From contig NZ_LMIT01000001.1 of NCBI RefSeq assembly GCF_001428825.1, positions 331,897 through 395,896 of the forward strand: 64,000 nucleotides of DNA, written 5' to 3'. The notes below the pieces were generated by a model. The model searched no databases. It was not told where the DNA came from and saw nothing but the letters and a program-made list of their open reading frames with translations. Of the stretch, positions 8,391 to 14,688 are shown in pieces. A program made the position numbers and the translations under genes. Each line of letters opens with the position of its first letter. Position 1 is the stretch's first letter. This DNA comes from Nocardioides sp. Root240 (GTDB lineage Bacteria > Actinomycetota > Actinomycetes > Propionibacteriales > Nocardioidaceae).

Positions 8391-9629
8391 TCAGGGTGCG
8401 GATTCCGCCCCGGCCCGCGCCAGGCCGATCCGCTGCAGGACCGTGGGGTGCGATCCGAACCAGAATTGTGACCATACCGGTGGTGTGGGGTCGGCATGGG
8501 AGCGCAGTGCGAGACGGCGCTGGAGCGCGACGAAGGCCTGCGGGTCCCTTGTCCGCTCCAGCGCCGTCTGGTCTGCCCGGGCCTCCAGCTGGCGGCTGAT
8601 GCCGTTCTGAACCGGGGCGGAGGCCAGGGTCGCCAGCGCGACGAGCGCGAGCAGGCAGGGCACGGTCCCCGCCCGGCGCAGGTCCCGCCGGCCGTCACCG
8701 GCCAGCAGCAGCCCGAGCAGCCCGATCCCCACCAACGCTCCGGCCGCGCCGAGCGCCGTACCGGTCACCACGTCGCCGTGCCGGGCATGGGCCAGCTCGT
8801 GGGCGACCACCGAGAGCACCTCGTCGCGCGGCGTGCCGTCGACCAGGGTGTCGTAGAGCACGACCCGCCGGGTGTGGCCGAAGCCCGACACGTAGGCGTT
8901 GAGGGTCGTCGTACGACGCGACGCGTCGGCCACCAGCACGTCGTCGACCTGCACGCCCTCCTGGTCGGCGAGGTCCAGCACCGCGGTGCGCAACGAACCG
9001 TCCGGGAGCGGCTCGAAGTGGTTGAACACCGGCTCGATGAGCACCGGGTAGACGAACGAGCCGACCACGACGAGCGCCGCCCCCAGCACACCTGCCACCG
9101 CCGGCCAGGCCCGCGGCCAGCGCCGGACACACGCGACCAGCGCGATCACCGCCAGTGAGGTGGTCACGATCGCGATCAGCTCGCCCTTGACGACGTCGAC
9201 ACCCCAGGTCGACCAGGTCCCCGCTGCCAGGCCCTCGTCGAGGGCCAGCCGGCGCAGCGCGATCGCGAACGGCAGCGTCACCAGGCGGCCGACCACGCTC
9301 AGCGCAGCCACCACCAGGACGATCCGGACCCACCACCAGCCGGGCACCCGCTCAGCCCAGGCCCGGCCGCGACGCCCGAACCCCAGCCAGCACGCGACGG
9401 CGAGCGAGACCGCCAGCGACGACCAGCTCCAGGTCCGCGCCCAGCGCGCGTAGTGCTCGGCACGCTCGATCTCGGACGAGGTGAACACCGAGGAGGCCGA
9501 CGCCGGTCGCGGCATGCCACCCGGCACGATCTCCCACGGCACCCGCTCGGCGGCGATCAGCACGAAGGCCGCCGCGCCCAGCAGCACCGTGCCCAGCGCG
9601 ACCCGCCGGGCAGCGCGTCGGGTGTCCAC
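8391..9629 (-). CDS. M48-family membrane metalloprotease
   Basis: A 412-aa integral membrane zinc peptidase resembling CAAX-type Ste24/HtpX enzymes. Several hydrophobic helices occupy the first ~210 residues. The zinc motif HELAH (in VVAHELAHARHGD) lies near residues 277-281 and is followed by two more helices and the downstream EARADQTAL segment carrying the third ligand. The GTG at 9629 gives a normal family length and lies 6 nt past the upstream stop; extending the frame further upstream only reads through a neighbour in the wrong frame. It is the last gene of a three-gene unit with a lipoprotein and a NlpC/P60 hydrolase. The substrate is unknown. Confidence 0.9.
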   Translation of the reverse strand: MDTRRAARRVALGTVLLGAAAFVLIAAERVPWEIVPGGMPRPASASSVFTSSEIERAEHYARWARTWSWSSLAVSLAVACWLGFGRRGRAWAERVPGWWWVRIVLVVAALSVVGRLVTLPFAIALRRLALDEGLAAGTWSTWGVDVVKGELIAIVTTSLAVIALVACVRRWPRAWPAVAGVLGAALVVVGSFVYPVLIEPVFNHFEPLPDGSLRTAVLDLADQEGVQVDDVLVADASRRTTTLNAYVSGFGHTRRVVLYDTLVDGTPRDEVLSVVAHELAHARHGDVVTGTALGAAGALVGIGLLGLLLAGDGRRDLRRAGTVPCLLALVALATLASAPVQNGISRQLEARADQTALERTRDPQAFVALQRRLALRSHADPTPPVWSQFWFGSHPTVLQRIGLARAGAESAP

Positions 9630-9634
9630 GATCT

Positions 9635-10834
9635 CTACTTTTGCACGCCGGCCAACAACGCCAACCGGGCCTGCCAGGCAGCGGTCAGCTCGGCCTCGGT
9701 CCACCCGGCCTCGGCGCGCAGCGCGGTGGCGACGTCGGCGCCGCCGAGCACCCTGCGGTAGAGCGCGACGAGGGCGCCCTCTCCCCCGTGTTCGACGATC
9801 ACCACGCACACCTGCCAGGCCGCCTCGTAGACCGCGCCGAGGTGGGTGGCCGTGGGGTCGAAGTCGGTGTCGGCAGGCAACGCGGCCGGTACGCCGCCGC
9901 GCTTGACCTGCTTGATCACCTGGGCCGCCGTGCGGGAGACCGGCAGGTCGACGTCGCGCAGAGCGACGTAGTCGGCGAAGCCCTCGACGAGCCACAGCGG
10001 CGCCCCCTGCACGAGCGCCGCGCCGGTCACCGCATGGACGGCCTCGTGGGTCATCACGACCTGCGCGGCGGTGGGGTCGAGGGCGTCGAAGACCGTGCGG
10101 TTGACGAACACGTGGACCGGGCTCCCCGGAGCCTGCGAACCGTCGACCGGTGCGGTGACCGCAGCGATGGCGCTGTACTGCCCGGGCTGCACGCCGAGCG
10201 TCCGGTCGACCGCCGCGGCGTCCGCCGGCACCTCGACGACGACGCCCGCGCGACCTCCGAGCAGTGGGCGGGTCGCGGCGACGGCACGGCGAGCAAGGCG
10301 GGCGTAGCGGTCGATCTCCCCCGCCGGTTCGGCAGCGGCCACGACCGCACCCGGGACCCGTCGTACGACGAGCGGACCGGTCAGCCACAACGGCAGCCGG
10401 GCGCCGTCGGCACCGATGCCGGCGATCCGGCTCCCGCCGTCGGCGAAGGACACCGGCACCTCGGCGCGCGCCGACGCCTCGTCGAAGCCCTCGACGCGCC
10501 AGGTGACGGCGACCAGTCCGTCCCACGCGTCCGCGCCGGACGTCCGACCAGTCTCGGTGATGTAGCGGAGGGTCACGTCGGACAGGCGCAGCCCCGTCGC
10601 GTTGCGGCTGACGGCGGCGAGGAGCTGCGCCGCGTCGTCGTCGGCCCCGAGGCGCGCCAGGGCGCCAGGGTCGTCGATGTCGTCCTGGAGGGCCGCCACC
10701 GTCTCGGCGGCGACCGCCGGGTCGGCGACCTCGGTGCGCTGCGTGGGCGGCGGCGCGACGTACTCGTCAGGCGAGCACGCCCCGGTGAGGAGGCCGGCCG
10801 TCAGGAGTGCGGTCAGGAGGACCCGTCGGGTCAC
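9635..10834 (-). CDS. Lipoprotein with gluzincin-type HExxH motif
   Basis: A 399-aa predicted lipoprotein: VTRRVLLTALLTAGLLTGAC gives a lipobox with Cys near residue 20. The N-terminal half resembles an NTF2-like or otherwise uncharacterised domain. The C-terminal half has HEAVH (MTHEAVHAVTG), followed about 20 residues later by WLVEGFADY, the classic HExxH plus Glu arrangement of gluzincin (MA clan) peptidases. All three candidate zinc ligands are present. The start overlaps the stop of the NlpC gene by GTGA. I infer a surface-anchored metallopeptidase; the family is not one I can name precisely. Confidence 0.8.
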   Translation of the reverse strand: MTRRVLLTALLTAGLLTGACSPDEYVAPPPTQRTEVADPAVAAETVAALQDDIDDPGALARLGADDDAAQLLAAVSRNATGLRLSDVTLRYITETGRTSGADAWDGLVAVTWRVEGFDEASARAEVPVSFADGGSRIAGIGADGARLPLWLTGPLVVRRVPGAVVAAAEPAGEIDRYARLARRAVAATRPLLGGRAGVVVEVPADAAAVDRTLGVQPGQYSAIAAVTAPVDGSQAPGSPVHVFVNRTVFDALDPTAAQVVMTHEAVHAVTGAALVQGAPLWLVEGFADYVALRDVDLPVSRTAAQVIKQVKRGGVPAALPADTDFDPTATHLGAVYEAAWQVCVVIVEHGGEGALVALYRRVLGGADVATALRAEAGWTEAELTAAWQARLALLAGVQK

Positions 10835-11826
10835 CCAGGCCGGACCGCTCCGGCGTACGGCATCTCGTCGACGCTCGACACCTTCACGCCCGCGCCGGGG
10901 TTGGCGGCGTGCACGATCATGCCGCTGCCGATGTACATCGCGACGTGGCTGACCGGGCTGTAGTAGAAGACCAGGTCGCCGGGCTGCAGGTCGCTCTTGG
11001 CGACCGGGGTGCCCGAGCCCATCTGCGCGCGCGAGGAGTGCGGCAGGCTGACGTCGGCCTGGGCCCACGCCATCATGGTGAGGCCGGAGCAGTCGAAGGC
11101 GCTCGGGCCGGCCGCGCCGTAGACGTAGGCGTCGCCCACCTGGGCCAGCGCGTAGCGGATCGCGGCCGCGGCCCGGGGCGACGCGGGGATCGAGCCGGCG
11201 TCGGGCGCGCGGTAGCCGCCGCGGGAGAGGATCTCGTTGCGCTCCTCCTCCTCGAGGCGGGAGAGCAGGGACTTGGCCTGGGCCAGCTTGTCGTCGGCGC
11301 TCTTCTTCTCCGTGGAGAGCGTCTTCTTCAGGGCGCGGACGTCGTCGCGGCGCTCCTGGGTCTGGGCACGGCGGATGCCGTAGGCCTCGAGCTCGGTGCC
11401 GTAGTCGGTGAGGATCGAGTCCTGGATGCCGTCGACGGTCGACATCGTCGCCAGCTCGTCGAGGAAGCCGTTGGAGTCGGAGGCGAGCAGCTCACCAGTG
11501 GGGCCGAGGCCGCCGGACTGGTAGCGCTGGATGATCGCGTCGCGGACGTCGGAGCGGACGCCGTCGAGGACGTCGCTCTGGCGGGTCTGGTCGGCCTCGA
11601 GCGAGTCGAGGTCGCGGTTGAGCTCCTTGAGCTCGAGACGCGCGTCGTTGTAGCGCTCCGAGGCCTGCTCGGCCTGGTGCAGCAGCTTGTCGACGCGGTC
11701 GCGGACCTGCTCGATGTCGGGCTCGGCGTTGGCCGGGCTGGTGGGGGTGCTCACCGACAGGGCGATCGTGCCGGTCAGGGCAAGTGCGGCAAGCGAAGCG
11801 GTGGTGCGTTTCCGGCCGTTCAGCAC
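10831..11826 (-). CDS. Secreted NlpC/P60 endopeptidase (RipA-like)
   Basis: A 331-aa cell-wall hydrolase. A signal peptide covers about the first 34 residues (ending PANA). A long coiled coil runs from about 36 to 205, then a C-terminal NlpC/P60 domain with catalytic Cys in AFDCSGL, His in SHVAMYI and a third polar residue in VHAANPG. The coiled-coil/NlpC order is that of mycobacterial RipA-like peptidoglycan endopeptidases. GTG at 11826 has GGGGACC upstream. The 5' leader carries a c-di-AMP riboswitch, so expression should respond to that nucleotide, a known mode of control for actinobacterial wall hydrolases. Confidence 0.94.
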   Translation of the reverse strand: MLNGRKRTTASLAALALTGTIALSVSTPTSPANAEPDIEQVRDRVDKLLHQAEQASERYNDARLELKELNRDLDSLEADQTRQSDVLDGVRSDVRDAIIQRYQSGGLGPTGELLASDSNGFLDELATMSTVDGIQDSILTDYGTELEAYGIRRAQTQERRDDVRALKKTLSTEKKSADDKLAQAKSLLSRLEEEERNEILSRGGYRAPDAGSIPASPRAAAAIRYALAQVGDAYVYGAAGPSAFDCSGLTMMAWAQADVSLPHSSRAQMGSGTPVAKSDLQPGDLVFYYSPVSHVAMYIGSGMIVHAANPGAGVKVSSVDEMPYAGAVRPG

Positions 11827-11847
11827 GTGCTGGCGGTCCCCTCTGGT

Positions 11848-12025
11848 GTCGTACGCCTACCGGGTGAGCTGACGGGTTCGGGCACGACTTGCCCTACTCG
11901 CACTCCCTGCTCCCCCGCCGTCCGTTGGACGGGCAGAGGGGCCCCTCGTGCGGGATTCACCCCAGATGTGGTTGGTTCCCCGGCTCCGGTGTCGCGGACG
12001 ACCCCGGACTCAGCGCGGTGCCCGC
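11848..12025 (-). ncRNA. ydaO/yuaA-type c-di-AMP riboswitch
   Basis: Read on the minus strand, the leader contains the hallmark blocks of the ydaO motif in order: GAGCCGGGGAACC, GGGGTGAATC (11954-11963), GGGGGAGC (11909-11916), CCGAACCCGTCAGCT (11867-11881) and GGTAGGCG (11854-11861). The aptamer ends about 25 nt before the GTG of the NlpC/P60 gene. In actinobacteria this class binds cyclic di-AMP and usually turns wall-hydrolase genes off when ligand is high. Boundaries are approximate. This aptamer accounts for most of the 358-bp gene-free stretch 11827-12184. Confidence 0.93.
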
Positions 12026-12027
12026 GC

Positions 12028-12041
12028 GGATCGGCCGATCC
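12028..12041. promoter_or_regulatory. 14-bp perfect palindrome before the riboswitch
   Basis: GGATCGGCCGATCC, perfectly self-complementary, immediately 5' of the aptamer on the minus strand. Its position fits an operator over the transcription start or an outer helix of the leader RNA. The rest of 12042-12184 shows no gene. Confidence 0.3.
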
Positions 12042-12184
12042 ACTTCCACGGACACCTGAGCGATCAAGACTAATCCCGGGCCGCGAGGAGTCCAAAACCC
12101 GCTGAGCGTGTTGGGGAAGGAGTTGGTGAGGAACGGGTCACACCTGCCCCGGGGGGCCACTCCACCTCTCCTGCCCCACCGTCA

Positions 12185-12391
12185 TCAGGCCGACTCCACC
12201 TCGGGCGCGGTCACCGGGCGCACCAACCGCAGCGGGGGCACCAGGCCGCCCTCGGCCAGCACGTCGAGCGCTCGCAGCTCGTCGTCGTCGATCATCAGCT
12301 CGGGGGGTGGGCCCAGCAGCACCGTCACCACGCAGTCGTGGCAGGCCAGGCCCCGCACCACGCAGGTGTCGCAGTCGATCCTCGTCGTCAT
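12185..12391 (-). CDS. Small double-CxxC protein, conserved hypothetical
   Basis: A 68-aa protein beginning MTTRIDCDTCVVRGLACHDC: two CxxC pairs 12 residues apart suggest a zinc- or iron-binding knuckle. The rest is acidic and then hydrophobic, with no recognisable enzyme motif. The ATG at 12391 is chosen over an in-frame GTG at 12421; neither has a good ribosome site, so a leaderless message is possible. It sits on the same strand and just upstream of the riboswitch-controlled unit, and divergently to the exonuclease gene. Function unknown. Confidence 0.6.
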   Translation of the reverse strand: MTTRIDCDTCVVRGLACHDCVVTVLLGPPPELMIDDDELRALDVLAEGGLVPPLRLVRPVTAPEVESA

Positions 12392-12501
12392 GTCCAGGAG
12401 CGTGGCAGGGGGTGCCGACACAAAGGATCGTTCGCGATCGGCCGGCGCTCCCTCGGGACGCCTGCGCCATTGCGTCGGTGGTGCGTCCTACCGTCGTCGT
12501 C

Positions 12502-14211
12502 ATGGACCACGCCGCCGCCCTCGATCCCCGATGGGAGGACCAGCGCTCCTTCGACGAGCTCGGGCGGCCGCTGCGCGACGTCACCTTCTGCGTGGTCGAC
12601 CTGGAGACGACCGGCGGCTCGGTGGGCGACGGCGACATGATCACCGAGATCGGCGCGGTCAAGGTCCGCGGCGGCGAGGTGCTCGGCGAGTTCCAGACCC
12701 TGGTCAACCCGCACACCTCGATCCCCGCCTTCATCGCGGTGCTGACCGGCATCACCAACCGGATGGTGGCCGACGCGCCGCCGATCAGGGCCGCGCTGCC
12801 GGCCTTCCTCGAGTTCGCGGCCGGCTCGGTCCTGGTCGCCCACAACGCCCGCTTCGACGTCGGCTTCCTGCGGCACTTCGCGCGCGAGCAGGACCTGGCC
12901 TGGCCCGACTTCGAGGTGCTCGACACCGTCAAGCTCGCCCGCCACGTCGTGTCGCGCGACGAGGCGCCCAACCACAAGCTGTCCTCGCTGGCGCGGGTCT
13001 TCCGGGCCAGCACGACGCCCAACCACCGCGCCCTCGAGGACGCCCGGGCCACCGTCGACGTGCTGCACGGCCTGATGGAGCGCCTCGGCGGGCTCGGCGT
13101 GCACACCCTCGAGGAGCTGCAGGGCTACTCCTCCAAGGTCGCGGCGGCCTCCCGGCGCAAGCGCCACCTCGCCGACGAGCTCCCGCACGCCCCCGGCGTC
13201 TACCTGTTCCGCGACGAGCGCGAGCGGGTCCTCTACGTCGGCACGTCGCGGGACCTGCGTCGCCGGGTCCGCTCCTACTTCACCGCCTCCGAGAAACGCA
13301 CGCGGATCGGCCAGATGGTGCAGCTCGCCACGTCGGTGACCGGCATCGAGTGCGCCACGCCGCTGGAGGCCGAGGTGCGCGAGCTCCGGCTGATCGCGGA
13401 GCACAAGCCGCCCTACAACCGGCGCTCGCGGCACCCCGAGAAGGTCACCTGGCTCAAGCTCACCCGCGAGCCGTGGCCGCGGCTGTCCCTGGTCAAGCGC
13501 GTGCTCGACGACGACGCCGACTACGTCGGCCCGTTCTCCTCACGCAGCAGCGCCGAGGGTTCGCTCGAGGCGCTGCACGAGGTGTTCCCGATCCGCCAGT
13601 GCAACGAGCGGTTCGGCCGTCGGCCCTCCCGCTCCGCCTGCGCGCTGGCCGAGATGCACCGCTGTCTCGCGCCCTGCGACGGCAGCGTCGACGAGCAGTC
13701 CTACGGCGCCGTGGTCCGCCAGCTGCAGGACACCCTCCTGAGGCGGCCCGACGACGTGGTCGACCTCGTGCACGCCCGGATGAGCGCGCTCGCCGACCAG
13801 GAGCGCTTCGAGGAGGCGGCCCACCAGCGCGACCGCCTGGCCGACTTCATCCGGGGTGCCGCCCGCACGCAGCGCCTTGCCGCGCTGACCGGTTGCCCCG
13901 AGGTGATCGCCGTCCGGCGCGAGGACGACGGCCGCTGGGCGGTGCACGTGGTCCGCCACGGGCGGCTCGCCGCCGCCGGCACCATCCCGCCCGGCGCCGA
14001 TGCGGTCGCTTGGGTCGAGGCGCTGCGCCTGACGGCCGAGACCGTCGTCCCGGCGCTCGGCCCGACGCCCGCGGCGACGGCGGAGGAGACCGAGCGGATC
14101 CTGCGCTGGCTCGAGGCTCCCGGCGTCCGGCTGGTCGACGTCGTCGGCGAGTGGACCTGTCCGGTGCAGGGTGCCGCGCGGCACGTGCCGGTCCTCGCGG
14201 CCGCCCCCTGA
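12502..14211 (+). CDS. DEDDh exonuclease-GIY-YIG (UvrC-like) fusion
   Basis: A 569-aa protein with an N-terminal DnaQ-like 3'-5' exonuclease (about 25-190): VVDLETTG carries the first Asp/Glu, NARFDVGF the second Asp, and HRALEDA the catalytic His/Asp. A GIY-YIG nuclease domain follows (about 225-310, with GVYLFRD and LYVGTS), then a UvrC/Cho-like region with a UvrB-binding-type helix (RMSALADQERFEEAA). This DNA polymerase III epsilon/UvrC-like fusion is known in actinobacteria, and a role in DNA repair is likely. The ATG at 12502 follows no strong ribosome site; an in-frame GTG at 12481 is possible. Confidence 0.88.
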   Translation: MDHAAALDPRWEDQRSFDELGRPLRDVTFCVVDLETTGGSVGDGDMITEIGAVKVRGGEVLGEFQTLVNPHTSIPAFIAVLTGITNRMVADAPPIRAALPAFLEFAAGSVLVAHNARFDVGFLRHFAREQDLAWPDFEVLDTVKLARHVVSRDEAPNHKLSSLARVFRASTTPNHRALEDARATVDVLHGLMERLGGLGVHTLEELQGYSSKVAAASRRKRHLADELPHAPGVYLFRDERERVLYVGTSRDLRRRVRSYFTASEKRTRIGQMVQLATSVTGIECATPLEAEVRELRLIAEHKPPYNRRSRHPEKVTWLKLTREPWPRLSLVKRVLDDDADYVGPFSSRSSAEGSLEALHEVFPIRQCNERFGRRPSRSACALAEMHRCLAPCDGSVDEQSYGAVVRQLQDTLLRRPDDVVDLVHARMSALADQERFEEAAHQRDRLADFIRGAARTQRLAALTGCPEVIAVRREDDGRWAVHVVRHGRLAAAGTIPPGADAVAWVEALRLTAETVVPALGPTPAATAEETERILRWLEAPGVRLVDVVGEWTCPVQGAARHVPVLAAAP

Positions 14212-14221
14212 GCGAGCCTCC

Positions 14222-14380
14222 AGGAGACTGCTGAACAAGACGGGCGAGCGCGAGCGGCGCTGGGTGCGTGCGGTCGCCAGAGCGGCGAGGACAGGCGTGG
14301 CGGGTCACTTCAACCGAGCCGAACGCCGCGAACGCTCCACCCGGCGCCGCGTAGCCGCGCGGATTGTCCAGCAGTCTCCT
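14222..14380. repeat. 159-bp inverted-repeat element (MITE-like)
   Basis: The ends are AGGAGACTGCTGAACAA (14222-14238) and its near-perfect inverse at 14364-14380 (16 of 17 match). Inside, GCGGCGCTGGGTG on the left pairs with a 12/13 match on the right, so the whole unit can fold into one long imperfect hairpin. It has no coding capacity of its own and fills the 180-bp gap between the exonuclease gene and the next gene, ending 11 nt before the latter's start. Confidence 0.6.
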
Positions 14381-14391
14381 AGGGTGAGTCC

Positions 14392-14670
14392 ATGATCACC
14401 GCCATCGTGTTCGTCCAGGCCGAGACCGCGCGGATCCCCGAGGTCGCCGCGGCGATCGCCGCCCTGGACGGCGTCAGCGAGGTCTACTCCGTCACCGGCC
14501 AGATCGACCTGATCGCGCTGGTCCGGGTGAAGAACCACGAGGACATCGCCACCGTGGTCTCCGACCGGCTCAACAAGGTCGACGGTGTCGTCGACACCGA
14601 GACCCACATCGCCTACCGCGCGTACTCCCGCCACGACCTCGAGGCGGCGTTCTCGCTCGGGCTCGACTGA
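14392..14670 (+). CDS. Stand-alone Lrp/AsnC effector (RAM) domain protein
   Basis: A 92-aa protein consisting only of the RAM ligand-binding domain of Lrp/AsnC regulators: a ferredoxin-like fold containing IPEVAAAIAALDGVSEVYSVTGQIDLIALVRV (listed here in part: VSEVYSVTGQIDL) and a C-terminal HIAYRAYSRHDLE. It has no DNA-binding domain. Such proteins oligomerise and may bind amino acids or modulate full-length Lrp proteins. An AGGGTGAG site precedes the ATG. A hairpin overlaps its stop codon. Confidence 0.9.
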   Translation: MITAIVFVQAETARIPEVAAAIAALDGVSEVYSVTGQIDLIALVRVKNHEDIATVVSDRLNKVDGVVDTETHIAYRAYSRHDLEAAFSLGLD

Positions 14671-14681
14671 GCCCGAGCGAG
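14652..14681. terminator. Hairpin over stop codon, between convergent genes
   Basis: A 13-bp perfect stem (CTCGCTCGGGCTC with GAGCCCGAGCGAG) closed by GACT; the TGA of the Lrp-like gene lies across the loop edge. The facing gene ends at 14689, so it may terminate both. No T-run follows. Confidence 0.65.
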
Positions 14682-14688
14682 GACCTGG

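Noticed and set aside
9630..10526. 300-residue N-terminal extension of the M48 protease on the minus strand
   Set aside because: It lies antisense-frame inside the lipoprotein gene; the extension is low-complexity Arg/Gly and the family N-terminus begins at 9629.
14171..14395. 74-aa plus-strand ORF across the inverted-repeat element
   Set aside because: It overlaps the end of the exonuclease gene in another frame, is Arg-rich, has no ribosome site, and its composition follows from the repeat.
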